Of a stretch of DNA of 64,000 nt, positions 33,121 to 42,915 are shown in pieces. The notes beneath the pieces are model-generated. The model made no database searches. It was given only the letters and a program-made list of their open reading frames with translations, and was not told the origin of the DNA. The translations under genes were made by a program, and so were the position numbers. Numbering within the stretch: the first letter of the stretch is position 1; every line of letters starts with the position of its first letter. Origin of the DNA: Hellea sp039977295 (lineage in GTDB: Bacteria; Pseudomonadota; Alphaproteobacteria; Caulobacterales; Maricaulaceae); NCBI GenBank assembly GCA_039977295.1, contig JBDWDN010000003.1, positions 1 to 64,000 on the forward strand, given 5' to 3'.

Positions 33121-33747
33121 TTAAAGGCTTATCTGATCTGCGACTTCGCTTTCGGGCTTGTAGCCTTTTGCGCGCATGCAGCTTTCAAAACCTGGGTCGA
33201 TTAAATATCCGCCTTGAACGACGCGGACAAAGCCGCCCGCTTCGGCTTCGCACATCGTCCAATCCTGCATGTTAGATCCGCCGCCCATTTTCACAAAGGA
33301 AATATCTTGCGTTGTTTGCGGCGCGGCTAGCGGTGCTTGCGGCTGAGCTTGCACCACGCGCGCGGGCGCGACCGGCGGGTTGCCGTAAACGCTCTGATAG
33401 CTATCGGGGCCGTAAACAGGGTCTTGATAATTTGGCGTTTGTGGGACCGGGAGCTGCGCAAGTTGCGCAGGCATGACAAGCTCTCCGCGCGGCTGGGCAT
33501 CTTCGGCCTGATTGCCATCTTGCGCAAAGGCGGCCTTTGCGGCGTGTTGAGACTTCGCCGTCCCATCAAAGACGTAATCATGCTCGGGCGCAGACCGCAG
33601 AAGTTTTGTTACAGGGCTAGACACGAAGCTAGCGGCAGATTTCGTATATCCCCACATATCGCCGCCCATTTTACCTAATTGGGCGCAGCCCGTTAATGAC
33701 ACCGCGGCGGCAACCATTATGGCCGTTTTCGTGAAATTATGGGACAT
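33121..33747 (-). CDS. Hypothetical proline/glutamine-rich lipoprotein
   Basis: This is a 208-residue lipoprotein with signal and lipobox AVSLTGC. A Pro/Gln/Ala-rich middle (QLPVPQTPNYQDPVYGPDSY) precedes a conserved-looking C-terminal segment with two Cys (DWTMCEAEAGGFVRVVQGGY; FESCMRAKGYK), a pattern seen in alphaproteobacterial lipoproteins of unknown role. GGAGGGG just before the ATG fixes the start. Its stop is 1 base from the stop of the convergent fusion gene. Confidence 0.65.
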   Translation of the reverse strand: MSHNFTKTAIMVAAAVSLTGCAQLGKMGGDMWGYTKSAASFVSSPVTKLLRSAPEHDYVFDGTAKSQHAAKAAFAQDGNQAEDAQPRGELVMPAQLAQLPVPQTPNYQDPVYGPDSYQSVYGNPPVAPARVVQAQPQAPLAAPQTTQDISFVKMGGGSNMQDWTMCEAEAGGFVRVVQGGYLIDPGFESCMRAKGYKPESEVADQISL

Positions 33748-33889
33748 ATTCCCCTCCAAATTCGTGTTTCAGGGGAATAGGAGCAAATCTTATGCCATGT
33801 TTAACTGATGTTTTGGGGATATGTGGCGATTTAGCCTTGGAAGAGTCCTGCGGGCGCGGTTATAAGAATCTCTAAATTTGAGGATAGAC

Positions 33890-34435
33890 ATGCCTAAGAC
33901 AAAGACAGAAACGCCAGATGAAACGGCCAGCCGGCTAGACAAAATTTCGGCAGCCGCCAAAATTTACGGCGCGCGCAGCTTTAGCAATTACGCTCAAATT
34001 CGCTCCGTTGCCGAAGCCATAAGGGACGGGCTTTGCGCGTGGCTAGATGACGGAAAACAGTGTGTTTATCTGGTCCCGCCGCAAGGTCCTTTTACCGCGC
34101 AAAATTACCGCTCAGCGGCTTACTCTGTGTCTGGCAAAGGCTTTCTCCCGCTTGAACCGATTAGCTTTGGCCTCGCGATCAATATCTCTGGCGACGGAGA
34201 TTATATGCGCCTTGTCCTGACCTGCCGTAAAGAGGGCGATAAAATGTTTATACATGTAGATGAGGGCCGTGAAACCGATCTGAATTTACCCGTCCGAGAA
34301 GACGAACTCACTCATTTCTTTGAGAAAATTAACGAGCATTTGCTCAATTGGTTCGAAGGCCGCGTCGATCAATATGACAATGGCAGCTACGGCAATAATG
34401 ATATCGGGTTTGATATTCAGCGCGTAGATGACTAG
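33890..34435 (+). CDS. Hypothetical cytoplasmic protein
   Basis: This 181-residue soluble protein has no signal peptide or membrane segment. It reads as alternating beta strands in the middle (LAINISGDGDYMRLVLTCRK and DKMFIHVDEGRETDL), and is acidic and Tyr/Asn-rich at the end (DNGSYGNNDIGFDIQRVDD). No family is recognised. AGGATAG before the ATG at 33890 sets the start. It precedes the antiporter gene by 43 bases and may share its transcript. Confidence 0.6.
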   Translation: MPKTKTETPDETASRLDKISAAAKIYGARSFSNYAQIRSVAEAIRDGLCAWLDDGKQCVYLVPPQGPFTAQNYRSAAYSVSGKGFLPLEPISFGLAINISGDGDYMRLVLTCRKEGDKMFIHVDEGRETDLNLPVREDELTHFFEKINEHLLNWFEGRVDQYDNGSYGNNDIGFDIQRVDD

Positions 34436-34478
34436 CTTGTTGTTTAAAATAGAATCAAATTCAGGTTGAGGGAATAAT

Positions 34479-36425
34479 ATGGCCGCTGCTGCAGATGTTG
34501 CACATCACGTTGTAAATACGCTTCCATTCAAGATCGCCCTCATCGGGGTTTTAGGTATTGGCGCGCAATGGCTTGCGTGGAAACTCCAACGCCCGGCTAT
34601 TGTCTTAATGGCGATTGCGGGTCTTATTTTTGGCCCCCTTATTGGCTGGCTGTTAGGCTTTGACCTTCCGTCTCAACTCACCCACACATTAGAGCTGTTT
34701 CGCCTTGACCCTGTTAATGACTTTGGAGAGCTGTATAGGCCGATGATTGGGCTCGCTGTCGCGATTATCCTCTTTGAAGGCGGGATGACGCTCAGATTTA
34801 AAGATTTGGGCGACGCCTCCCACGCTGTTTTCCGAATGGTCTTTATTGCCGCGCCGATCGCGTGGCTGCTCGGCACCTGTGCGTCCCATTACATTGTTGG
34901 CCTGCCCTGGGATATTTCCGCCATGGTCGGCGGTCTCTTTGTTGTCACGGGCCCGACTGTTATTATGCCGCTCCTGCGTCAAGCACATCTGAAATCCCGT
35001 CCAGCCAATGTGCTGAAATGGGAAGGTATCGTCAATGACCCGCTAGGCGCGCTTTTCGCTGTTGGCGGCTATGAGTTCATCCGCTTTACGATGATGGAAG
35101 GCTCTATGTATCTCGCTTTTGGGAAACTCGTCTTCGCCGCAGTTCTTGGAACTGTCGTGGGTATTATATCAGGTTACGGCCTCGCTTGGGCCTTCCGCCG
35201 CGGTCATATTCCGGAATATCTGAAAGCGCCAGTTGTCCTTGCTTGGGTGCTCGCGATTTACGTTCTCGCCAATACGCTCGCGGATGAAACAGGGCTTCTT
35301 GCTGTTACCGCGCTCGGCATGACCATGGCGAATACGAAATTTGCCTCCATGGTCGAGATGCGCCGTTTCAAAGAAAACATCGCCATTATTTTAGTCTCCG
35401 GTGTCTTTGTGATTTTGACTGCAACTTTGACACCCGAAGTCTTGAAAGCTTTCTTAACGGAATGGCGCGTGTTGGCATTTGTTCTCGCTATGATGCTTTT
35501 GGTGCGTCCTATTGCGGTCATGTTCTCAACCCTTTTCTCTGGTCTTCACTGGAAAGAAAGCCTGCTGATCTCCATCATCGCCCCGCGCGGTGTCGTCGCT
35601 GTGGCAGTTGCTGGCCTTTTTGCGGCTGAGCTCACAGCGCTTGGCCGCCCAGAAGGCGCGCTCTTTGTGCCGCTAGCTTTCGCCCTTGTTTTCGCGACCG
35701 TTCTTTTTGCCGGCTTCTTCATTGGACCTATTTCCAAAGGCCTCGACCTCGCGGCGGGCGGCGGTGACGGCATTTTGATTGTTGGCGCCAATCCTTGGTC
35801 TCTTGGCCTCGCCAAAGCGCTCAAAGAAATGCACATCAAAGTCCTTGTTGCCGATACAAATTGGCGGCGTCTGCGCGGCGCAAGATTAGAGGGGCACGCA
35901 ACATTTTACGGAGAGGTCCTGTCAGAAAATGCAGACTTCCGCCTTGATCATTCGGCCTTTAATCACCTCATTTCAGCCACGCCGAATGATGCCTATAATG
36001 CCCTCGTCTGTGTTGAATTTGCCCCAGAACTTGGCCGTCACCGCGTCTTCCAAGTAACCTCTGCTGATAATGACGAAGACGATGCAGATACAATCGCTTT
36101 CACATCACGCGGACGCACACTTACCTCGCGCGGGCGCAGCTTTGACGCCCTCACCCGCGATTGGTGGGGCGGTTGGCGTTTCCGCTCTACAACATTATCT
36201 GATGAATATACGCTGGATGATTTATATCGTGACCGCGGCGATGATCTTGATCTTATTTTGGCGAGAAAGCCAGATGGAGGCCTAGACTTTATTCAGCCGG
36301 GTCAAGAAGCGCGCGCTGCGGGTACAACAGTTCTCAGCTTTTGCCCTGTGAAAGATAAAGATAATCGCGGCGCTGGCGCCAAAGAACCAGGCTTGGCCGG
36401 CCCTGCTGCGCCGCTCCCAACATAG
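34479..36425 (+). CDS. CPA-type sodium (or potassium)/proton antiporter with TrkA-N domain
   Basis: This 648-residue protein has 12 or so membrane helices (residues 15-425) of the cation:proton antiporter family. Helix-5-type NDPLGALFAVGG carries the Asn-Asp pair, and APRGVVAVAVAGLFA is the NhaP-like motif. A cytoplasmic Rossmann domain follows (GILIVGANPWSLGLAKAL, residues 427-560), and the last 60 residues are Gly/Ala/Pro-rich. Such proteins adjust cytoplasmic pH and Na or K. GAGGGA precedes the ATG. The ion cannot be told from sequence. Confidence 0.9.
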   Translation: MAAAADVAHHVVNTLPFKIALIGVLGIGAQWLAWKLQRPAIVLMAIAGLIFGPLIGWLLGFDLPSQLTHTLELFRLDPVNDFGELYRPMIGLAVAIILFEGGMTLRFKDLGDASHAVFRMVFIAAPIAWLLGTCASHYIVGLPWDISAMVGGLFVVTGPTVIMPLLRQAHLKSRPANVLKWEGIVNDPLGALFAVGGYEFIRFTMMEGSMYLAFGKLVFAAVLGTVVGIISGYGLAWAFRRGHIPEYLKAPVVLAWVLAIYVLANTLADETGLLAVTALGMTMANTKFASMVEMRRFKENIAIILVSGVFVILTATLTPEVLKAFLTEWRVLAFVLAMMLLVRPIAVMFSTLFSGLHWKESLLISIIAPRGVVAVAVAGLFAAELTALGRPEGALFVPLAFALVFATVLFAGFFIGPISKGLDLAAGGGDGILIVGANPWSLGLAKALKEMHIKVLVADTNWRRLRGARLEGHATFYGEVLSENADFRLDHSAFNHLISATPNDAYNALVCVEFAPELGRHRVFQVTSADNDEDDADTIAFTSRGRTLTSRGRSFDALTRDWWGGWRFRSTTLSDEYTLDDLYRDRGDDLDLILARKPDGGLDFIQPGQEARAAGTTVLSFCPVKDKDNRGAGAKEPGLAGPAAPLPT

Positions 36426-36430
36426 GAAAA

Positions 36431-36457
36431 GGACGTATTTACAGATTAAATACGTCC
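36431..36457 (+). terminator. Inverted repeat after the antiporter gene (possible terminator)
   Basis: GGACGTATTTA and TAAATACGTCC are a perfect 11-bp inverted repeat with a 5-base loop, 6 bases after the stop. There is no T-tract, so termination efficiency is uncertain. Confidence 0.45.
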
Positions 36458-36528
36458 AAATCTTATTAGGATTTCATGACTCTCTTTTAACGCAAGATTC
36501 ATGCCTGCTTAATCTTATGCGGTCACAA

Positions 36529-36546
36529 GGTTAATCCAAGTTAACC
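36529..36546 (+). promoter_or_regulatory. Inverted repeat GGTTAA-N6-TTAACC upstream of the PBP gene
   Basis: An 18-bp perfect dyad ends 12 bases before the PBP start codon. It contains two TTAA blocks 6 bases apart, close to but not the CtrA spacing (TTAA-N7-TTAA). It may be an operator. Confidence 0.3.
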
Positions 36547-36558
36547 CTGATAGAGTGC

Positions 36559-38439
36559 ATGAAACTCAACCGCAAAAACCTGACAAACGTCTTTAAAAGA
36601 ACGGCTCTCTTTGGGGCAGTGAGTTTCTATAGCTTGGGCATGGCCGCGCTGACGGGGGCCGCCTTTGCCGCCAAGGACATGCCCTCTGCTGAAACGCTTT
36701 GGTCGCCAAATCGTCCTGTTTCGGTTCAAATCGTCGATCGCTATGGCCGAGACGTCTTAGTGCGCGGGGCCTCCTCTGCCCCGAAAGTAAAACTCGCGGA
36801 TCTGCCGCCTCATGTGCCTGCCGCCGTTTTAGCAACGGAAGACAAACGCTTTAGAACCCATGTCGGTGTTGACCCTTATGGCCTCACTCGCGCCATGGTC
36901 GTAAATGTAAAACAAGGGCGTTATGTCCAAGGCGGGTCAACCCTGACGCAGCAATTGACTAAAAATGTTTTCCTAACACCCGAGAAGACTATCCGCCGCA
37001 AAGCCCAAGAGATGATGCTCTCCATTTGGCTAGAACAAGCTTTCACCAAAGACGAAATTTTAGAGATGTATCTCTCGCGCGTTTATTTTGGCAGCGGCGC
37101 TTGGGGACTTGAGGCCGCGAGTCAACGCTATCTTGGCAAATCCGCTTCTGAGCTAACCATCGCAGAATCCGCGATGATGGCAGGCCTGTTAAAAGCGCCC
37201 TCACGCTATAACCCCGTGACAGATACGCAGCGCTCAGCGGAGCGCACAGCCGTCGTTTTGGGCGTGATGGCCAAACAAAGCCTGATTAATCGGCAAGAGC
37301 ATTTTACGGCGTTAACGCACCCGATAAATATCCAGCGTCCGCAATCCGATAACTCCGCGCAATATTTCGTCGATTGGATTTGGGCAGAGCTCGAAGACGC
37401 GATTGGCACTCCTGCGCAAGATATTGTCGTGCAAACCACGCTTGATTTCGACGCTCAGCTGACGGCCAATATTGCTGTTAACGCCCATCTAGATCCCAAG
37501 CGCAATGCGTCTCAAGCCGCGCTCATATCTTTGGACGGCACGGGCGGCGTTATGGCGATGATTGGCGGCGTCTCTTATACCGATAGTCAGTTCAACCGCG
37601 CGGCTCAAGCCCAGCGCCAACCCGGCTCAGCCTTTAAACCTTTCGTCTATCTCGCCGCCTTTAAGGCAGGCCTGACGCCTTGGGATATGCGTGAAGATAA
37701 GGCGATTGAGATTGGGGATTGGGCCCCGGAGAATTTTACCGAAGACTTTAAAGGCGATATGACGCTTGAAGACGCTTTTGGAAAATCAATTAACACCATA
37801 GCCGTTGCCCTCGGCGAAGAGGTAAGCCGAGAGGCCGTCATTGAGGCGGCAAATGACTATGGGTTTGAAGGTTTAAAGCCGCTGCGCAGCGTATCGCTCG
37901 GCGCGCAAGCCACGACGCCGTTAAAGCTTACAGCAAGTTATCTGCCCTTTTCGAATTACGGATTACGCGCTGAGCCTTATGGGGTTTTATCTGTGTCTAC
38001 GGCCAATGGGACGCCGCTTTATGACCGTCAAAGCCGCGGCCTGATACCAGACAAGACACGCGTGATTAACCCGCAAAACCTTGCCCATATTAACCGCTTA
38101 ATGACGCGAACTGTCAGCCATGGCACAGGCCGTCGCGCCGCCATTAAAACCCGCCAAGTCGCGGGCAAAACCGGCACTACAAATGATTTTCGCGACGCTT
38201 GGTTCGTGGGATACGCCCCAGACATCGTCACAGGCGTTTGGGTCGGCGCAGATGATTACGCGCCAATGGCCAAGGTCACGGGCGGCTCCATCCCCGCCAT
38301 GATTTGGCACGATTACATGCAGGCCGCATTAGAAGATATGCCCCCGACCAAGCTCCCCGTTTCCACAGAGCCCGTCTGGAGAAAGCAAGAAAAGGAGCTG
38401 GACGCACTGCTCAACGACATAGAAGACGCGCTTCCTTGA
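36559..38439 (+). CDS. Bifunctional penicillin-binding protein (class A, PBP1)
   Basis: This 626-residue peptidoglycan synthase has an N-terminal membrane anchor or signal, then a GT51 glycosyltransferase domain (about 65-240: ATEDKRFRTHVGVDPYGLTR with the catalytic Glu, GGSTLTQQLTKNVF, YLSRVYFGSGAWGLEAASQ). A transpeptidase domain follows, with SxxK in RQPGSAFKPFVY, SIN in FGKSINTIAV, and KTGTTNDFRDAWFVGYAPD. It polymerises and cross-links the cell wall. It is shorter than PBP1a (about 800), lacking the long inter-domain insert, so it is closer to the PBP1C-like or short class A enzymes. No clear ribosome-binding site is visible. Confidence 0.9.
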   Translation: MKLNRKNLTNVFKRTALFGAVSFYSLGMAALTGAAFAAKDMPSAETLWSPNRPVSVQIVDRYGRDVLVRGASSAPKVKLADLPPHVPAAVLATEDKRFRTHVGVDPYGLTRAMVVNVKQGRYVQGGSTLTQQLTKNVFLTPEKTIRRKAQEMMLSIWLEQAFTKDEILEMYLSRVYFGSGAWGLEAASQRYLGKSASELTIAESAMMAGLLKAPSRYNPVTDTQRSAERTAVVLGVMAKQSLINRQEHFTALTHPINIQRPQSDNSAQYFVDWIWAELEDAIGTPAQDIVVQTTLDFDAQLTANIAVNAHLDPKRNASQAALISLDGTGGVMAMIGGVSYTDSQFNRAAQAQRQPGSAFKPFVYLAAFKAGLTPWDMREDKAIEIGDWAPENFTEDFKGDMTLEDAFGKSINTIAVALGEEVSREAVIEAANDYGFEGLKPLRSVSLGAQATTPLKLTASYLPFSNYGLRAEPYGVLSVSTANGTPLYDRQSRGLIPDKTRVINPQNLAHINRLMTRTVSHGTGRRAAIKTRQVAGKTGTTNDFRDAWFVGYAPDIVTGVWVGADDYAPMAKVTGGSIPAMIWHDYMQAALEDMPPTKLPVSTEPVWRKQEKELDALLNDIEDALP

Positions 38440-38564
38440 ACGTAAAAGCCGCCCTAAGGAGCTGCCTAGCAAACCATTTTAAACTTTACAATTTTTTTCA
38501 CCTTCAAGGTGTAGGTTTTAGCAGCGGTGAGTGTTAAGCGTGAGGCCTAATTTATGGAGCAATC

Positions 38565-39776
38565 ATGACCAAAGGCGTAGGCGGTAAAAACTTTGATGAG
38601 GCCTTAGCTTCTCTCTCAGATATGACGACTGGCGTTCAGCCAATCACAGATAGTGAATTTCAGTCTCGTATCGACAAAGCCCAGCGCCTCATGGCCGAGC
38701 AAGATATTGCCGCGCTTTATCTTCATGCTGGAAGCTCACTCTATTATTTCACCGGCATGCACTGGAAAAGCTCAGAGCGCATGGTGGGGGCTGTGCTGCT
38801 GCCTTCTGGCGCGCCTGTCTTTATCGCGCCCGCTTTTGAGAAAGGCACGTTAGAGCAATTTATGCGGATTAATGGCGAGGTTGCGACATGGGAAGAACAT
38901 GAAAGCCCTTACGGACTACCCGCGAAAATCTTGTCGGAAGCGGGTATAACATCGGGCGGTATTGGTCTTGATGAAGCCACCCCGTTTTTTGTGAGTAACG
39001 GTATTGCTAAAGCTAGCCCCGAATTTAATTACATTAATGGCGCGGCCATTACGGCTGCCTGCCGTATGATTAAATCAGAAGGCGAGCTGGCTTTAATGCA
39101 GCGCGCCAAGGATATGACTCTGGCCGTTCATAAGGCTACGGCCTCAATGCTGCGGGACGGTATCACAACGAATGAGGTTGGAGAGTTTATTGACGCCGCG
39201 CATCGCAAAGTGGGCGCGCCCAAGGGTTCTTATTTTAAGATTGTTCTTTTTGGCCCTGACAGCTCTTATCCGCACGGCGTAAAGTCACCTAAAGCGCTTG
39301 AAGACGGAGATATGGTTCTAATTGATACGGGATGTCAGCTGCATGATTATATTTCTGACATAACGCGCTCTTATGTATTCGGCACCCCGAGCGAAAAGCA
39401 AAGAGAGGTTTGGGCCGCAGAAAAAGCCGCGCAAGAGAAAGCCTTTGACGCCGCGCAAATTGGCGTACGCTGCGGTGATGTTGACCTTGCGGCGCGGGCC
39501 GAATTAGAACTGCGCGGTTTTGGACCTGGTTATAAAACACCTGGCCTCCCCCACCGCACAGGACATGGCATTGGCCTAGACATTCACGAATGGCCTTATT
39601 TAAATTGGGGAGATGATACCAAATTACAGCCGGGAATGTGTTTCTCTAATGAACCCATGATATGCCTTTACGGAGAATTTGGCGTAAGGCTAGAGGACCA
39701 TTTCTACATGGCAGCGGATGGACCCGTCTGGTTTACTAAACCAAGCAAATCCATTGACGAACCCTTTGGAGTTTAA
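38565..39776 (+). CDS. M24 family metallopeptidase (Xaa-Pro aminopeptidase type)
   Basis: This 403-residue protein has a creatinase-like N-terminal domain (QRLMAEQDIAALYLHAGSSLY) and a pita-bread M24 catalytic domain. Metal ligands are visible: Asp in VLIDTGCQLHDYISDITRSY, His in HRTGHGIGLDIHEWPYLN, and Glu in FSNEPMICLYGEFGVRLEDH. It probably removes N-terminal residues before proline or acts as a dipeptidase in the cytoplasm. TGGAG lies upstream of the ATG. Confidence 0.9.
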   Translation: MTKGVGGKNFDEALASLSDMTTGVQPITDSEFQSRIDKAQRLMAEQDIAALYLHAGSSLYYFTGMHWKSSERMVGAVLLPSGAPVFIAPAFEKGTLEQFMRINGEVATWEEHESPYGLPAKILSEAGITSGGIGLDEATPFFVSNGIAKASPEFNYINGAAITAACRMIKSEGELALMQRAKDMTLAVHKATASMLRDGITTNEVGEFIDAAHRKVGAPKGSYFKIVLFGPDSSYPHGVKSPKALEDGDMVLIDTGCQLHDYISDITRSYVFGTPSEKQREVWAAEKAAQEKAFDAAQIGVRCGDVDLAARAELELRGFGPGYKTPGLPHRTGHGIGLDIHEWPYLNWGDDTKLQPGMCFSNEPMICLYGEFGVRLEDHFYMAADGPVWFTKPSKSIDEPFGV

Positions 39777-39818
39777 TGTAACTTACAATATTTGACCTGG
39801 TTTTTTCTTAATCAGACC

Positions 39819-40592
39819 CTACCACTCAGCGCCAACCGCATGTAGATGCGCGCCGTTCTTGCGCAGCCACGTCTTCGCCTTTTTGACATCGTCATTTATA
39901 GACGCGCAGACATCCCAAAAGGCTTGGCTGTGATTGGCCTCTATCATATGGGCGCATTCATGGGCGGCGACGTAATCTAGGACAAAGGGCGGGGCTGCGA
40001 TGAGGCGCCAGCTATAGCTGATATGGCCTTCGCCTTTTCGCGTGATGCAACTGCCCCATCTGGAGCTGGTATCGCGCACGCTGATTTTGCCGATGCGTTT
40101 GCCTAATTTATCTGCGTAAAAATGGCTCGCCGCTTCAAGTTCTTCGCGGGCTTCGCGGATCATGAAACGCCGAACACGGCCCGGAAAGCTTTCCTCGTCT
40201 GGAGAGGGCACATTAATCACGCGGCGTTCGTGATTAACTTTGGGGCGTCCGCGCCCGGGAGGCGACACAAGCTCATAAAGCTCACCGCGCATTAAAACAT
40301 GATGCCCTGGCACAAAGGGTTGCGGCGGCGGGAGGGCCTCGAGCTGCACATCAATCCAGTCTTTTTGGTCACGCGCAAATTTCTTGGCCTTTGCGAGCGC
40401 CCGTATTCCCGGCACGACGACGCTCACTTCACGCTCGGCTGTATTGACCTTTAGCGATATACGGCGCGCACGCTCGGATAGCTTATAGACAATACGCGGG
40501 TCGTCCTCATCCCTGAAAGGGAAAAGCACTTTTGCATCAATGTCAGCCGTGCTAGGCTTTCTTCGTGCCAAATTTGATAGGAAGCCGCTCAT
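39819..40592 (-). CDS. YgjP/WSS1-like metallopeptidase (DUF45 family)
   Basis: This 257-residue protein matches the YgjP family (M48-like, DUF45). The zinc motif HECAHMIEANHSQAFW (HExxH) is preceded by SSRWGSCITRKGEGHISYSW, which is the family hallmark. The N-terminal half has SERARRISLKVN-type strands. The role is unknown; relatives are linked to hydrolysis at DNA ends. The best ATG, at 40592, overlaps by two bases the ATG of the divergent gene. A further upstream extension is not conserved. Confidence 0.82.
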   Translation of the reverse strand: MSGFLSNLARRKPSTADIDAKVLFPFRDEDDPRIVYKLSERARRISLKVNTAEREVSVVVPGIRALAKAKKFARDQKDWIDVQLEALPPPQPFVPGHHVLMRGELYELVSPPGRGRPKVNHERRVINVPSPDEESFPGRVRRFMIREAREELEAASHFYADKLGKRIGKISVRDTSSRWGSCITRKGEGHISYSWRLIAAPPFVLDYVAAHECAHMIEANHSQAFWDVCASINDDVKKAKTWLRKNGAHLHAVGAEW

Positions 40593-42189
40593 GACTTTAC
40601 TTCGTACTACCTCAATCTCTGTGATTCTTTCAACAAGCCTAATAATGGGGGCCTGTTCAAATAAGGACAAGGGGCCATCTGCGGAAAAATCAGCGCCAGC
40701 GGCAGCTCTGGGCTTAAAAGCGCCATCCGATAAAATCTTTGCCAAGCATTTCGACGTGCCGTCCCGCAAAGTTTCTGACACAGAAGGCAAGCAAGCCTTG
40801 GGCGAGTTAAACCTATTGGCCGAAAGCGGAGACGCGCTAAGCTGGGCTAAGACCAGCGGCAAGAACGGGAATTATAATTTCACTGACCTTTCTGCCAAAG
40901 ATGATGACGGTCAATTGACAATCGGGCGAGTCAATTTGACGGGCGTTCACATGGAAGAAGAAGTCGCTACATTTGACCGTGCTGATTTCTCTGACATCAA
41001 AATCTTTGACGAAACTGAAGACGTCACTGTGACCTTGAAGACGCTTTCTGTCGCGCGGCCCACACCAGATATGGCCAAAGCCATCATCACCTCGCTTCAA
41101 AACATCAAAGACTTAGACGATCTCGATTTTGACGATGAAGATTTGGATATGGGGTTTGGCGCGCTAGGTATGAGCGGCATTAACATCTCCTCCAAAGAGG
41201 TGAACCTAACAACAGATAGCCTTATGTGGGGACAAGACGAGGAGACGAAGTTAACAGATTTTAAAATTCAGGATGTTGAATTTAACGTCACCGAAAATGT
41301 AGATGACCCAATTACGGGATCACTAAAATCTTTTTCCGCCACAGGTTTGCGCGGGGATATGTTTGACGACCTTCCCAAAGCTGGAAAATCCCCTATGGGC
41401 ATGATGGGCGGATTTAATCCACTCGCGAAACTCTATAGCACAATTAAAATGGAAGACCTTAACTTTGACAGCAAGGTTGTTTCTGTTACCTCCAACGGTT
41501 TTGAGGGAAAATCAACGGAAAAAGGCGGGGTGACAACACAGCGTTCTGTCGGTGAACCATTCATCATTAAATTAAAAGAGACGCCAAAGGACCCGGACGC
41601 AAGACGCGCCTATGAAATGATTCAAGAACTTGGCTTTGATGAGATTGTTCTCGAATCTAGTCAAACGACTATCTTGGATTCTAATAAAGACACAATCGCC
41701 GTCAAAGATGGAATTTTCTCGATGAAAGACGGATTTAAGCTCTCCTATAATTACGGCGCAACGGGCGTGAAAGCCATGTCAGATAAGCTTCAAGCCATGG
41801 ACAAAGCCGGGATGAATTCTCGCCAAGGAAAAGCTGATATTCAAGACGCCATGAGCGATATGAAACTTAGCGGCTTTCAAATGCGCCTTGAGGATAAATC
41901 TATTGTTGAGCGCGGCTTAAAACTGGCAGGAAAATTTCGCGGCGCGGAGCCTGCGCAAGTTAGGAAAGAGCTAAAAATGGCTCTGACCCTAGCGCCAATG
42001 ATGGCCAGCGGTTTGGAAGGTCAAATGCTCGGCGAAATTAGTGGCGCCTTTGGCGATTTCATTGAGGACGGCGGAACGCTCTCTATTGTCGTTGATCCGA
42101 AAACCCCGCTTTCTGTCACGGAGCTCGCGGATTATAAAAAGTCCAAGCTCACAATGGATGATATAGGCTTCTCCGCCAAAGCAGAGTAG
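40591..42189 (+). CDS. Large hypothetical lipoprotein
   Basis: This 532-residue protein has a signal and lipobox (ILSTSLIMGAC). It is acidic and strand-rich with repeated TxLKxLSVxRPTPDM-type and FNVTENVDD-type segments. A Met-rich stretch (KSPMGMMGGFNPLAKLY) lies near the middle and a C-terminal helical MALTLAPMMASGLEGQ region follows. No family is recognised; it may be a beta-helical envelope protein. AGGAAG 7 bases upstream supports the ATG at 40591. Only 2 bases separate it from the next gene, so the two form an operon. Confidence 0.7.
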   Translation: MTLLRTTSISVILSTSLIMGACSNKDKGPSAEKSAPAAALGLKAPSDKIFAKHFDVPSRKVSDTEGKQALGELNLLAESGDALSWAKTSGKNGNYNFTDLSAKDDDGQLTIGRVNLTGVHMEEEVATFDRADFSDIKIFDETEDVTVTLKTLSVARPTPDMAKAIITSLQNIKDLDDLDFDDEDLDMGFGALGMSGINISSKEVNLTTDSLMWGQDEETKLTDFKIQDVEFNVTENVDDPITGSLKSFSATGLRGDMFDDLPKAGKSPMGMMGGFNPLAKLYSTIKMEDLNFDSKVVSVTSNGFEGKSTEKGGVTTQRSVGEPFIIKLKETPKDPDARRAYEMIQELGFDEIVLESSQTTILDSNKDTIAVKDGIFSMKDGFKLSYNYGATGVKAMSDKLQAMDKAGMNSRQGKADIQDAMSDMKLSGFQMRLEDKSIVERGLKLAGKFRGAEPAQVRKELKMALTLAPMMASGLEGQMLGEISGAFGDFIEDGGTLSIVVDPKTPLSVTELADYKKSKLTMDDIGFSAKAE

Positions 42190-42191
42190 TC

Positions 42192-42905
42192 ATGCTGCGG
42201 GGCGAAATTGCAAAAGGCTTAGACCACGATCCAAACTTTCGCTGGCGCGGCGAAGCTGTCACGCGAATAGAGAACCTATCAGATATTGTTTTTGCGCTCG
42301 CCCTTGGGATGATCATTTCGGCTGCGGTGATACCTCAAAGCTATGATGAACTTCGCGGCTATCTCGTTTCCATTATTCCAGCAACGGCTGCCTTTGCGGT
42401 TCTCATAGGCATATGGCACGCTCATTTTACATTCTTTAGGCGTTACGGCGTAGCGGATAAAAAGATCATATTCTTTAATGCCATATTGCTTTTTGTCGTT
42501 CTTTATCTCGCCTACCCTCTTCGTTTCGCTTTTGAGAGTTTCTTTGCTTTCGTCTTGGCCGTAGGGGGCGACATGACCCGCATAGAGACGATGCGGCTAA
42601 ACTTCTCCCTCTCAGGTAATATTTTAGGGTTTTTCGGTCTCGGCTTTATGGTTGTTCATTTGCTCTATACCTTCATGCATCAGCATGTTCTGAGCAAACG
42701 TAAACTTCTTGACCTGTCTGACACCGAAGTCTTGATTACAAAGCAATCAATTTTCTATCATGTGGGCGTCGCCTTTTTATCCATCGTAATGGGAGGCCTC
42801 GCCTATTTCACACGGCTCAATGGCTTTGCGGGGTTTATCCTTGCCTTTACAAGCGTCGTTGCTTTTTTGAGCCATAAGAAATATCCGGTCCCAAAAGTCG
42901 ATTAA
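42192..42905 (+). CDS. TMEM175/DUF1211 family membrane protein (potassium channel-like)
   Basis: This 237-residue protein has six membrane helices. Near the N-terminus RIENLSDIVFALALGMIISA corresponds to the family's RxxxFSD selectivity motif, here with Leu in place of Phe. WHAHFTFFRRYGVADKKIIFFNAILLF is also typical. Bacterial TMEM175 proteins form potassium-permeable channels. The start is 2 bases after the upstream stop, so it is translationally coupled to the lipoprotein gene. Confidence 0.8.
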   Translation: MLRGEIAKGLDHDPNFRWRGEAVTRIENLSDIVFALALGMIISAAVIPQSYDELRGYLVSIIPATAAFAVLIGIWHAHFTFFRRYGVADKKIIFFNAILLFVVLYLAYPLRFAFESFFAFVLAVGGDMTRIETMRLNFSLSGNILGFFGLGFMVVHLLYTFMHQHVLSKRKLLDLSDTEVLITKQSIFYHVGVAFLSIVMGGLAYFTRLNGFAGFILAFTSVVAFLSHKKYPVPKVD

Positions 42906-42915
42906 ACCTCTAAGA

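Noticed and set aside
36529..36546. CtrA binding site upstream of the PBP gene
   Set aside because: The two TTAA blocks are 6 rather than 7 bases apart, so it is listed only as an unassigned dyad.
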